In this document: positions 55,680 through 64,000 of the stretch, piece by piece
How the letters are laid out: each line of letters begins with the position of its first letter
Position numbering within the stretch: position 1 is the first letter of the stretch
Assembly: GCA_023145435.1 (NCBI GenBank)
Contig: JAGLDS010000008.1
Span: 1-64,000 of the forward strand
From: Clostridiales bacterium
GTDB lineage: Bacteria; Bacillota; Clostridia; DUPQ01
Reading direction: 5' to 3'
DNA length: 64,000 nt
Position numbers and translations under genes: made by a program
Notes under the pieces: model-generated
The model's input: the letters and a program-made list of their open reading frames with translations, nothing else
Told to the model about the DNA's origin: nothing
Database searches by the model: none

Positions 55680-58493
55680 AAATTGACCAGTATATGATAA
55701 ATCAAATTTAGCAACTTCTTCTGGTGTACCTGCAATGAGTAATTGTCCTCCATCATCTCCACCTTCAGGACCTAAATCGATTATATAATCAGCACACTTT
55801 ATTACATCAAGATTATGTTCAATAATTATGACAGTATTCCCACCTTCTACTAATTTTTGTAGAATCTTCATAAGTTTATGAACATCCGCCATATGAAGTC
55901 CTGTTGTAGGTTCATCTAAAATATATAAAGTTCGTCCAGTACTTCGTTTCGATAGTTCAGTTGCTAATTTAATTCGCTGTGCTTCTCCACCTGATAAAGT
56001 AGTAGAAGGCTGTCCAACTTTTATGTATCCTAAACCAACATCATATAATAATTGCATTTTTCTTTTTATTTTTGGAATATTTTTGAAAAATTCTAAAGCA
56101 TCTTCTACTGTCATGTTTAGTACATCTGAAATATTTTTACCTTTATACTTAACTTCTAATGTTTCTCTAGAATAACGTTTACTTTTACATACTTCACAAG
56201 GAACATATACATCAGGTAAAAAATGCATTGCAATCTTTATAATTCCATCACCTTTACACGCTTCACATCTACCACCTGGTACATTAAAACTAAAACGTCC
56301 TTTTTTATAACCTCTTGCTCTAGCTTCTTGTGTCATTGCAAACATATCTCTTATAGCATCAAAAACTCCTGTATAAGTAGCAGGATTAGATCTAGGGGTA
56401 CGTCCTATTGGAGATTGGTCTATATCAATTACCTTATCTAAATATTCAATACCTTCAATATGTTTATGTTTTCCACTTTTTACATGTGCTCTGTTTAATG
56501 TGGAAGCAAGTTCCTTATATAGAATTTCATTAATTAATGAACTCTTACCAGAACCTGAAACTCCGGTAACACAAGTCATTAACCCTAATGGAATTGCAAC
56601 ATCAATTTCCTTTAAATTATTTTGTTTAGCACCCACAATTTTTAAGTACTTTCCATTTGGTTTTCTTCTACTTTCTGGTATTGGAATTTGTTTTTTCCCA
56701 GTTAGGTATTGACCTGTAATTGATTTTTTTGTTTCTAATACTTTTTTTAAATTACCTTGAACAACTACTTCGCCACCATGAACTCCAGCTCCTGGCCCCA
56801 TATCAATTATATGATCAGCTCTCTCAATAGTTTCAACATCATGTTCAACCACTAATAAAGTATTTCCTAAGTTTTTCATTTTGATTAAGGTGTCTAAAAG
56901 TTTTGCATTATCTCGTTGATGAAGTCCAATACTTGGTTCATCTAGAATATACAAAACACCAACTAATCCTGAACCAATCTGTGTTGCCAATCTAATTCGT
57001 TGTGCTTCTCCACCTGATAATGTTGCAGCTTGCCTTGATAATGTTAAATAATTTAGACCAACGTTAATTAAAAAATTTAAACGCTCACTAATTTCTTTTA
57101 TTATTTGATTTGCAATAATAGTTTCTTTTTCATTTAAATTAATATTTTCAAAAAATAACTGGCAATCTTTAATAGACATACAAGTTACATCATGTATGTT
57201 TTTGTTGTTTATTTTAATAGCTAATACTTCAGGTTTCAATCGTTTACCGTGACAACTAGGACATGGGTTAGGAGTCATAAAACTTTCATAATACCGCCTC
57301 ATATGATTAGAATTTGTTTCTTTATATCTACGTTGTACAGTATTTATAACACCACTATATGTACTTGAGTAAGTATATGTTCTATCACTATCTTTTGATT
57401 GATAATCAACATCAATTTTTTCTTTTCCAATTCCAAACAGAATAACTTTTTTTGCTTCCTCATCTAATTTTTCATATGGAGCATCTAAATTAATATGATA
57501 TTTTCCACTCAAAGACTGTAACATTGATATATAGTAAGTTGAATTCTTTTGTACATTGAATCCTGATACTTTAATAGCTCCTTGATTTAAACTTAACGAT
57601 TTATCAGGAACAATTAAATTTTCATCTATTTCAAGTAATCTACCTAATCCTTTGCAATGATCACAAGCGCCATATGGTGTATTAAAAGAAAACATACGAG
57701 GTGCAATATCAGTTATATTTACTCCACATGCCTCACAAGATAAATTCTTTGAGAATAATATTTCTTCTTTACTATCTTTTTCAATAATAACAAGACCTTT
57801 ACCTCTTTCAAGTGCCATTTCTACTGAATCAGTTAATCGTTTATTTATACCTTTTTTAATAATTAATCTATCAATTACAATTCCAATAGTATGTTTTTTT
57901 TGTTTTTCTAAATTAATATCATCAGTTGTAACATCATAAATAACACCATCAATTTTAACTCTTACAAATCCTTCTTTTCTAATTAATTCTAATTCTTTTT
58001 TATACTCACCTTTTCGCCCTCTAATTATAGGTGCAATCACTAATATTTTTGTTCTATCTTCATATGTTAATATTTGGTCAACAATTTGATCAATATTTTG
58101 AGATGTTATTTTTTTTCCACACTTAGGACAATAAGGTATGCCAATATTAGCATATAGTAGCCTAAGATAATCATATATTTCTGTAACTGTTCCAACTGTT
58201 GACCTTGGATTTCTACTAGTAGTCTTCTGGTCAATTGAGATAGCCGGAGACAGCCCATCTATAAACTCTACATCTGGTTTCTTCATTTGCCCTAAAAACT
58301 GTCTAGCGTAAGCTGACAGGCTCTCGACATATCTTCTTTGACCTTCTGCATAAATCGTATCAAAAGCCAGGGATGATTTCCCTGACCCACTTAGTCCTGT
58401 TATTACAACAAACTTATTTCTTGGTATTTTAATATCTAAATCTTTAAGATTGTGTTCTTTTGCTCCTTTAACATGTATGTATTGATTGATCAT
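55662..58493 (-). CDS. uvrA: Excinuclease ABC subunit A
   Basis: Damage-recognition ATPase of nucleotide excision repair, 943 residues. Two ABC cassettes are visible: [14 protein letters not shown] with [12 protein letters not shown], and [13 protein letters not shown] with [12 protein letters not shown]. Zinc modules are CPKC...CEAC...CDHC and the C-terminal CEAC...CEVC. The insertion [16 protein letters not shown] is UvrA-typical. Its usual partner uvrB is not adjacent. AAGGAAAAACC precedes the ATG. Complete. Confidence 0.98.
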   Translation of the reverse strand: MINQYIHVKGAKEHNLKDLDIKIPRNKFVVITGLSGSGKSSLAFDTIYAEGQRRYVESLSAYARQFLGQMKKPDVEFIDGLSPAISIDQKTTSRNPRSTVGTVTEIYDYLRLLYANIGIPYCPKCGKKITSQNIDQIVDQILTYEDRTKILVIAPIIRGRKGEYKKELELIRKEGFVRVKIDGVIYDVTTDDINLEKQKKHTIGIVIDRLIIKKGINKRLTDSVEMALERGKGLVIIEKDSKEEILFSKNLSCEACGVNITDIAPRMFSFNTPYGACDHCKGLGRLLEIDENLIVPDKSLSLNQGAIKVSGFNVQKNSTYYISMLQSLSGKYHINLDAPYEKLDEEAKKVILFGIGKEKIDVDYQSKDSDRTYTYSSTYSGVINTVQRRYKETNSNHMRRYYESFMTPNPCPSCHGKRLKPEVLAIKINNKNIHDVTCMSIKDCQLFFENINLNEKETIIANQIIKEISERLNFLINVGLNYLTLSRQAATLSGGEAQRIRLATQIGSGLVGVLYILDEPSIGLHQRDNAKLLDTLIKMKNLGNTLLVVEHDVETIERADHIIDMGPGAGVHGGEVVVQGNLKKVLETKKSITGQYLTGKKQIPIPESRRKPNGKYLKIVGAKQNNLKEIDVAIPLGLMTCVTGVSGSGKSSLINEILYKELASTLNRAHVKSGKHKHIEGIEYLDKVIDIDQSPIGRTPRSNPATYTGVFDAIRDMFAMTQEARARGYKKGRFSFNVPGGRCEACKGDGIIKIAMHFLPDVYVPCEVCKSKRYSRETLEVKYKGKNISDVLNMTVEDALEFFKNIPKIKRKMQLLYDVGLGYIKVGQPSTTLSGGEAQRIKLATELSKRSTGRTLYILDEPTTGLHMADVHKLMKILQKLVEGGNTVIIIEHNLDVIKCADYIIDLGPEGGDDGGQLLIAGTPEEVAKFDLSYTGQFLQKLF

Positions 58494-58516
58494 TGGTTTT
58501 TCCTTATTTTACTTAT

Positions 58517-58545
58517 ATTTTATCATACAATCACACGCTAAGCAA
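58517..58545 (-). promoter_or_regulatory. Promoter of uvrA
   Basis: On the minus strand: TTGCTT (58540-58545), 17 bases, TAAAAT (58517-58522) with an upstream TG. No LexA/SOS box was recognised. Confidence 0.7.
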
Positions 58546-58561
58546 ACATATGTTCTTTTTC

Positions 58562-60067
58562 TTAGAAGTCTGATTTTTCTTTTAATATGACGTCATGTGC
58601 GCCACCTTCAATAATACTTGTAGATGACACCAAAGTAATTCTAGCAAACTTTTGTAACTGTGATATATTAATTGAACCACAACTACACATGGTAGATTTA
58701 ATTTTTGTAAGTGTCTTATCAAGGTTATCTTTTAATTTTCCTGCATATGGTACATAGGAGTCTACACCTTCTTCAAATTTCATACCTTGTTTTTCAGATT
58801 CGCTACCATCATATCGCTGCCAATTTCTAGCACGATTCGAACCTTCACCCCAGTACTCTTTTACATAATTATTCCCTAGTTTAATAACTTTAGTCGGACT
58901 TTCATCAAATCTGGCAAAATATCTTCCCATCATAACAAAATCAGCACCCATTGCTAATGCTAAAACAATATGATAATCATGAACTATGCCACCATCTGAA
59001 CAAATTGGTATATATATTCCGGTTTGCTCATAATATTCATCTCGCGCTTGTACAACTTCTCTTACTGCTGTAGCTTGTCCTCTACCAATTCCTTTTTGTT
59101 CACGAGTAATACAAATGGATCCTCCACCAATTCCTACTTTCACAAAATCTGCACCACAGTCAACTAAAAATTTAAATCCTTCTTTATCAACAACATTACC
59201 AGCGCCAATTTTTACGTTTTCTCCATAAGTATCTTTGACATATTTTATTGTTTGCTCTTGCCAAGTTGAATACCCATCAGATGAATCAATACAAAGAATA
59301 TCAACACCAGCTTCAACTAGTGCTGGAACACGCTTTTCATAATCTCTAGTGTTAATACCAGCACCAACAATTAAACGTTTTTCATCATCAAGTAATTCAT
59401 ATGGGTTATCTTTATGTTCATCATAATCTTTTCTAAATACTAAATATTTTAAATTGCCTTTTTTATTTAGTATTGGTAAACAATTTAATTTATGTTCCCA
59501 AACAACATCATTTGCTTCTTTTAAAGATAAAGACACATCTCCAACAACCATTTTTTTTATAGGTGTCATAAATTCGCTAACTCTTTTAGTTAAGTCATCT
59601 CTTGATAATCGATAGTCTCTACCTGTAACTATTCCTAATAATTTTCCTGTACCCAAACCATTATCTGTAACTGGAATTGTAGAATGACCAGTAGAATTCT
59701 TCAACTTAATAACATCATCTAATGTGTGATTAGGTGTTATATTTGAATCGCTAGTAACAAATCCTGCTTTACATTTTTTAACCTTTTTCACCATATCTAC
59801 TTGTGTATCAATTTCTTGCGAACCAAATACAAAGGATAATCCACCGCTTCTTGCCAAAGCAATGGCTAAACTGTCATTAGATACTGATTGCATAATTGCT
59901 GATACAAAAGGCACATTTAGTGATAAAGCAGGTTTTTCACCTTTTCTATATTTTACTAATGGCGTAGTTAATGTAACATTATCTACATAACATTCTGTGG
60001 TCGTTTTATTAGGAATTAATAAGTACTCATTAAAAGTTCGTGAAACAGAATCGTAAAAGTGGGCCAT
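58562..60067 (-). CDS. guaB: IMP dehydrogenase, divergent form
   Basis: NAD-dependent first step of GMP synthesis. The 501 residues have a (beta/alpha)8 barrel with a CBS pair inserted (about 95-215). The catalytic cysteine lies in [18 protein letters not shown], where common IMPDH has GPGSICTTR. The flap holds RNWQRYDG with the Arg-Tyr dyad. [10 protein letters not shown] replaces the usual DTAHGHS. It is therefore an IMPDH of a less common subgroup; GMP reductase is unlikely given the CBS pair. The start at 60067 has GGAGG 8 bases upstream. Confidence 0.85.
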   Translation of the reverse strand: MAHFYDSVSRTFNEYLLIPNKTTTECYVDNVTLTTPLVKYRKGEKPALSLNVPFVSAIMQSVSNDSLAIALARSGGLSFVFGSQEIDTQVDMVKKVKKCKAGFVTSDSNITPNHTLDDVIKLKNSTGHSTIPVTDNGLGTGKLLGIVTGRDYRLSRDDLTKRVSEFMTPIKKMVVGDVSLSLKEANDVVWEHKLNCLPILNKKGNLKYLVFRKDYDEHKDNPYELLDDEKRLIVGAGINTRDYEKRVPALVEAGVDILCIDSSDGYSTWQEQTIKYVKDTYGENVKIGAGNVVDKEGFKFLVDCGADFVKVGIGGGSICITREQKGIGRGQATAVREVVQARDEYYEQTGIYIPICSDGGIVHDYHIVLALAMGADFVMMGRYFARFDESPTKVIKLGNNYVKEYWGEGSNRARNWQRYDGSESEKQGMKFEEGVDSYVPYAGKLKDNLDKTLTKIKSTMCSCGSINISQLQKFARITLVSSTSIIEGGAHDVILKEKSDF

Positions 60068-60109
60068 ACAATAAACCTCCATCTATTTATTAGTATTATA
60101 TTTCAAAGT

Positions 60110-60138
60110 ATCATAATATATCAAGTAAGTTCTGTCAA
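60110..60138 (-). promoter_or_regulatory. Promoter of the IMP dehydrogenase gene
   Basis: On the minus strand: TTGACA (60133-60138), 17 bases, TATGAT (60110-60115). An imperfect AT-rich inverted repeat lies just upstream, at about 60140-60161, and might bind a regulator. Confidence 0.75.
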
Positions 60139-60166
60139 TAGTAGGTATATATATATTACTACCATT

Positions 60167-61900
60167 CTAAGAGAATTTTCCAGCCTTATTAATAATATTA
60201 TTATTAAGGTATTCTTTCTCTCCATTAATATAGTTATTAATATACTTATTTGTTTCAAATACACCAATTATTCCAGTGTAGTGATAATACAATGGGCAAG
60301 CCACATTTAAGATAACATTATCTTTAACGGTAAACCCACCGCTTCCTTCATCTAAATATATTCCACCTGGAAAAGAATTTCGCTCTGTAATTGCTTTGCG
60401 TTCTGGAATTTGCATATCTGTCTTTATTCTAAAATAAAATAATTTTTCATAAGGAATACCTTTAAACGTGCCATTATCATGGACATAGTTACCAATAATT
60501 GTTGAATTTTGATTCATTGATAATGTATATATACCCGCTCCATCATGCATTTTACTCATCACATTATAGATATGATTATAGTCAATATGATTATCTTCCA
60601 TTATAGGATAAGTATCAAAAGTTCCAAACCGTATTCTGTCATGTAAAATATCGCAATATTTATAATTTGGATCATCAAAACCCCATCCCCATCCTAGTGA
60701 TATTCCTGTATATGCTACATCGTGTATCTCATTATGAGAAATTGTTGTATGTCTTACATAACCTGCAATAATAGCAACACCACTTCTATAAACATTTCCA
60801 ATATCATTAAATTCACAATTTGTTACTTTTATTTTTTCTGTTATTAAAGTTTCATCTTTCTCATGACCACATTTAAAATTAAATTGTCCTATCATTAATC
60901 CATTAGCAGCGATTTCATGAAAATCACAATTTTTAATTGTAACATTTTTTACTCCTTCATCAATATCAATACCACAACATCCAAGTTTAGTAAATTTACA
61001 GTTTTCAAATATGATATTAGTAGAATGTAATAAAGTTATTGCTGAGGCTGGTTTATTATATTCAACCATTGTATCTAATGATATATCAAAATTTTTACAT
61101 AAGTTAGCTTGACCATCTGGCAATCCTTTTATTGATGGTTCATTCCATGATGAATGTGAAAATTTAATATTTTTTATAGTAATATTATGACAATTATTAA
61201 TATCAATTAACGTATCTAATGTTGGTAAAATAAATTCTACATTATTAATATCTTCACCAACTAGTGGCATATATAGTATCTGTTGTAAATTACTATCATA
61301 ATACCATTGTCCTGGCTGTAATTTTTCTTTTATATTAACAATTTGATTAGGTGCATTGATTTGCATTCCCTCTTTAATCTGACAATCTCTAAAAGAAGGT
61401 TGAACCATTTTTATATATACATATTCATCATTATACAAAGAGATATTTTCAACAGGACAAATACAATGAGTCCATCCCACATCATATATAAATTCAATTG
61501 CTGCTGTGTTTTTGTAATCCAAAAGTTCTTTATACTTACATAGGTATCCTTCATAATACACTTTGTTTTGATGTTCTTTTTGATTATAAAAAATGTAGTT
61601 GCTATCTTCATTCATGTCCCATGATCCAGAATTCACATAAGCAGTAGAAGGTCTATTAATTAATTCACCGTTTTTTAGTAATTGATTTGAATAAGGGTAA
61701 TCTGTTGCATTATGATAATATATTCCCTCTACTAGTTTCCAATCATCTAATAATTGTCCACTACTAATAGTTGCTCCTTGTCCATCAATTATAATATTTT
61801 CAAATTGATTCTTTAGCTTAATTGTATTTGTAATTGTGTATGTTTTTGGTTCTAGGAATATAGTACCATTTTTATTTTTATCTACCCCTAAAATTTTCAT
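60167..61900 (-). CDS. Right-handed parallel beta-helix protein, apparently cytoplasmic
   Basis: The 577 residues have many short beta-helix turns (IIIDGQGATISS, IIFENCKFTKLGCCGIDID, VTIKNCDFHEIAANGLMIG, TTISHNEIHDVAYTGISLG, STIIGNYVHDNGTFKG). The fold and the DDWKLVEGIYYHN region resemble glycoside hydrolase or lyase-like beta-helix enzymes. No signal peptide or anchor is present, so an intracellular oligosaccharide substrate is likely. The start at 61900 has GGAG 5 bases upstream; a TTG at 61915 would overlap the MBL gene. It follows the relA-dtd-MBL run. Reaction unknown. Confidence 0.75.
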   Translation of the reverse strand: MKILGVDKNKNGTIFLEPKTYTITNTIKLKNQFENIIIDGQGATISSGQLLDDWKLVEGIYYHNATDYPYSNQLLKNGELINRPSTAYVNSGSWDMNEDSNYIFYNQKEHQNKVYYEGYLCKYKELLDYKNTAAIEFIYDVGWTHCICPVENISLYNDEYVYIKMVQPSFRDCQIKEGMQINAPNQIVNIKEKLQPGQWYYDSNLQQILYMPLVGEDINNVEFILPTLDTLIDINNCHNITIKNIKFSHSSWNEPSIKGLPDGQANLCKNFDISLDTMVEYNKPASAITLLHSTNIIFENCKFTKLGCCGIDIDEGVKNVTIKNCDFHEIAANGLMIGQFNFKCGHEKDETLITEKIKVTNCEFNDIGNVYRSGVAIIAGYVRHTTISHNEIHDVAYTGISLGWGWGFDDPNYKYCDILHDRIRFGTFDTYPIMEDNHIDYNHIYNVMSKMHDGAGIYTLSMNQNSTIIGNYVHDNGTFKGIPYEKLFYFRIKTDMQIPERKAITERNSFPGGIYLDEGSGGFTVKDNVILNVACPLYYHYTGIIGVFETNKYINNYINGEKEYLNNNIINKAGKFS

Positions 61901-61911
61901 ATATTCTCCAA

Positions 61912-62523
61912 TCAAATGAATGTGTTATGTTTCTTCTCATATCCAATTGTACTTTGTTTTCCATGACCTGGATAAATTATTGTTTCATCAGGTAAAGTTA
62001 ATAATTTTTCAGTAATTGATTTTTCTAATGCTTGCTGATCACCCATTCCTAAATCTGTTCGCCCAATGGATAAATAAAACAAAGTATCACCTGTAAAAAC
62101 ATGATTATCTACTTTTAAACAAATACTACCAGGAGTATGGCCAGGTGTAGTAATCACAACTAATTTTTTATTACCAAATGAAATATAGTCATCACTTTGT
62201 AATAAGATATCACCTTTATTAAATTTATTTGTCAACCCAAAAAGATACGCTCCATTTTTATAACTATCAGTTAATATTTCATTATCCAAAAAATGTACAG
62301 CAACTTTAGCATTTGTAGCTTTTTTTAGTTCTTCCACATGTAATATATGGTCAATATGTCCATGTGTAAAAACAATAGTATTAATCATTAATTGTTCTTC
62401 GTTAATATAGTCTAAAATATATTGTTCACTAACTCCTGGATCTATAACAATAGCTTCATTTTTACTAGATATTACATAGCAATTTGACGAAACCATTCCT
62501 TTATCAAATTTTTTTATTTTCAT
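61912..62523 (-). CDS. MBL-fold metallo-hydrolase (glyoxalase II-like)
   Basis: Zinc hydrolase of 203 residues. The metal motif is H54-x-H56-x-D58-H59 in FTHGHIDH, with further ligands in TTPGHTPGSIC, VFTGDTLF and IYPGHGKQS. It belongs to the YcbL/YqgX-like group often found after dtd in Bacillota. The start overlaps dtd by 4 bases with GGAGTAAA upstream. Substrate unknown; a thioester such as a lactoylglutathione analogue is usual for the family. Confidence 0.88.
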   Translation of the reverse strand: MKIKKFDKGMVSSNCYVISSKNEAIVIDPGVSEQYILDYINEEQLMINTIVFTHGHIDHILHVEELKKATNAKVAVHFLDNEILTDSYKNGAYLFGLTNKFNKGDILLQSDDYISFGNKKLVVITTPGHTPGSICLKVDNHVFTGDTLFYLSIGRTDLGMGDQQALEKSITEKLLTLPDETIIYPGHGKQSTIGYEKKHNTFI

Positions 62524-62984
62524 TTTACTCCACTTCTCGCTACCTTTGAATCAATTATTAAAGTAACTGGACCATCATTAATAATCATAACCTCCATATG
62601 TGCTTGAAAGGTGCCACTTTTTATTGTTAGTTTACTATTTTTATTTAAATAACTAATCATATCGTTATACAATTTAATAGCTTTTTCTGGTTTTGCAGCT
62701 TTTGAAAAACTAGGACGATTACCTTTTCTTGTATTCCCATATAAAGTAAACTGACTAATAAGAAGAATTTCTCCATTTATATCTTTTATTGAAAAGTTCA
62801 TTTTCCCTATATCATCTTCAAAAATACGCAAATTTAATAATTTATTAGCAATATAATCAAGCTCTTTTTCGGTATCGTCTTCTCCTACACCCAAAAAAAC
62901 TGTCATACCTTTATTTATTTCTCCAATTATCTTATTATCTACTGATACATTGCTTTTTAAAACCCGTTGAATAATCGCTCTCAT
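62520..62984 (-). CDS. dtd: D-aminoacyl-tRNA deacylase
   Basis: Removes D-amino acids mischarged to tRNA. The 154 residues have AIIQRVLKSNVSVD, the active-site LLISQFTLYGNTRKGNRPSF and the Gly-cisPro motif region in NDGPVTLIID. It starts one base after the relA stop, with AAAGGAAATAAT as ribosome site, and is followed by the MBL gene. Complete and typical. Confidence 0.95.
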   Translation of the reverse strand: MRAIIQRVLKSNVSVDNKIIGEINKGMTVFLGVGEDDTEKELDYIANKLLNLRIFEDDIGKMNFSIKDINGEILLISQFTLYGNTRKGNRPSFSKAAKPEKAIKLYNDMISYLNKNSKLTIKSGTFQAHMEVMIINDGPVTLIIDSKVARSGVK

Positions 62985-62985
62985 A

Positions 62986-64000
62986 TTATTTCCTTTTATT
63001 TTTTCTGGTTATTTCAAAGACACCACTTAGGCGCCTAACTTTTTTAGTAATTTTACTTAATTCATCTTTACCAGTTATTTCTATCATTACTTTAATAATT
63101 GCAACACCGTCACTTGTAGCATTTGCTTCTACTTTTCTCATTGTTACATTCATATCATTAATTAAATTAGTAATTTCACCTAATAAGTTATTTCTATCAT
63201 AAGCTTTAATCGTTATTTCAGCATTATAATTACTATCTGTATTTTTAGCCCATGAAACTTCAATTTGACGCTCTTCAAATCCTTTATCGTTAATTATATT
63301 TATACAATCCTTTCGATGTATAGTAACACCTCTACCTCTTGTAATATATCCTACAATGTCATCACCTGGTACAGGTGTACAGCACTGGCTTATCTTTACT
63401 AGGCAGTTATTAATTCCTTTAACGATAATTCCTTGTTCATTTCCAATTGGAACATGCTCTTTTTTAGGAACAATTAACTCTTCAATTGGTATATCACCAA
63501 GGTGATCTTTTCTATATTCTTCTTTTAAACGTGAGATTATTTTATTTGCAGTAATGCCTGCATATCCAATTGCACAAAAGGCATCATCTAACGTTTTAAA
63601 ATTATATTTTCTAATTGTCTCATCATAATATTTTGGGTTAAAAATTTCGCTATAAACTAGTCGCTGTCTTTTTAATTCCCGTTCTACCATTTCCTTACCT
63701 TTTTCAATGTTTTCTTCTCTATTTTCCTTTTTAAAGAATTGACGAATTTTATTTTTTGCAGATGGACTAGCTGCAATTTTCAACCAATCCCTAGATGGAC
63801 CTTTTGAAGAAGCTGAAGTAATGATTTCAACAATATCTCCATTTTCTAATATTGTACTTAATGGTTCCATTTTATTATTAATTTTAGCACCAGTCATTTT
63901 ATTCCCTACAGCTGAATGAATATAATATGCAAAGTCAATTGAGGTGGAACCTGCTGGTAGGCTCTTTACATCACCTTTAGGTGTAAAAACAAAAACTTCA
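62986..64000 (-). CDS. relA: (p)ppGpp synthetase/hydrolase RelA/SpoT, C-terminal part (gene runs off window end)
   Basis: The frame is open to the window edge. I read 34 more codons beyond the internal ATG at 63897 (EVFVFTPKGDVKSLPAGSTS, then IDFAYYIHSAVGNKM). The visible part holds the TGS domain, the helical/zinc-finger region with CCTPVPGDDIVGYITRGRG, and the C-terminal ACT domain (ITIKAYDRNNLLGEITNLIN). The catalytic domains lie outside. The relA-dtd-MBL order is a Bacillota hallmark. This is the ribosome-binding regulatory half, so the full gene is the long bifunctional type (Rel). Confidence 0.95.
   Translation of the reverse strand, partial: EVFVFTPKGDVKSLPAGSTSIDFAYYIHSAVGNKMTGAKINNKMEPLSTILENGDIVEIITSASSKGPSRDWLKIAASPSAKNKIRQFFKKENREENIEKGKEMVERELKRQRLVYSEIFNPKYYDETIRKYNFKTLDDAFCAIGYAGITANKIISRLKEEYRKDHLGDIPIEELIVPKKEHVPIGNEQGIIVKGINNCLVKISQCCTPVPGDDIVGYITRGRGVTIHRKDCINIINDKGFEERQIEVSWAKNTDSNYNAEITIKAYDRNNLLGEITNLINDMNVTMRKVEANATSDGVAIIKVMIEITGKDELSKITKKVRRLSGVFEITRKNKRK

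Noticed and set aside
60140-60161. AT-rich inverted repeat as a terminator or a defined operator
   Set aside because: It is made largely of alternating T and A, has no T run and matches no operator I can name; mentioned only as a possibility with the promoter.

Overview
The window is an AT-rich bacterial chromosome segment with standard genetic code, dense coding and mostly minus-strand genes. The gene set points to an anaerobic, walled member of the Bacillota (Firmicutes). MurT/GatD lipid II amidation implies a peptidoglycan wall. A trimeric [FeFe]-hydrogenase and several ferredoxin-type proteins imply anaerobic fermentation. Further support comes from a relA-dtd-MBL cluster, a dprA-topA-trmFO cluster, a ClpE-type ATPase and a YtrA-type GntR/ABC operon. 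The exact order cannot be fixed by eye; an Erysipelotrichia/Tenericutes-related or clostridial lineage would fit. No rRNA, tRNA, CRISPR array, insertion sequence or prophage was seen.

Layout. 1-2.9 kb (minus): an ECF sigma factor, its zinc-type anti-sigma factor and the 5' two thirds of polA. 2.9-5.1 kb (plus): murT-gatD, divergent from the sigma gene. 5.0-10.3 kb (minus): a small alpha/beta hydrolase, dprA, topA and trmFO. 10.3-14.9 kb (minus): the hydrogenase operon hydC-ferredoxin-hydB-hydA with its own promoter and terminator. 15-21.1 kb (minus): a sugar-metabolism and repair run (LacX-type epimerase, YhcH/EbgC-like, sirtuin, recG, a PRTase-like protein, nagA). 21.2 kb: an HPr-like protein lacking the phosphorylated His, then secG. 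21.9-27.9 kb (minus): lower glycolysis as gapA, fused pgk-tpiA, gpmI, eno. 28-31.5 kb (minus): YwaF-type membrane protein, DUF362 ferredoxin protein, trmL, PepT-like peptidase.

31.6-40.1 kb (minus) is the main accessory region. It holds a YtrA-family regulator with an ABC ATPase and a large permease, preceded by a recognisable YtrA-type operator. It also holds a four-gene set: solute-binding lipoprotein, two FtsX-like permeases and a LolD/MacB-like ATPase. A near-consensus promoter and a long leader with two short ORFs lie in front of the lipoprotein gene. The ATPase end of this set is visibly richer in G+C, suggesting acquisition. 40.2-42.1 kb (plus): a URO-D-like protein and an SGNH hydrolase. 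42.1-46.5 kb (minus): an rRNA methyltransferase, HU, then fumarase alpha/beta, NADP-isocitrate dehydrogenase and a DUF1858 protein. 46.6-49.6 kb (plus): a CPA2 antiporter and a membrane-anchored polysaccharide deacetylase. 49.6-64 kb: a DMT exporter, an M20 peptidase, a solitary argJ (plus), clpE, uvrA, a divergent IMP dehydrogenase, a cytoplasmic parallel beta-helix protein, an MBL hydrolase, dtd and the 3' half of relA.

Many promoters can be read directly (TTGaca-like -35, 17-bp spacer, often a TG-extended -10). Three genes (murT, dprA and the SGNH hydrolase) have a -10 box only 6-7 bases before the start codon and no Shine-Dalgarno sequence, so they look leaderless while most of their neighbours carry clear AGGAGG-type sites. 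That contrast, the composite ABC region and the cytoplasmic beta-helix protein are the points most worth a second look.
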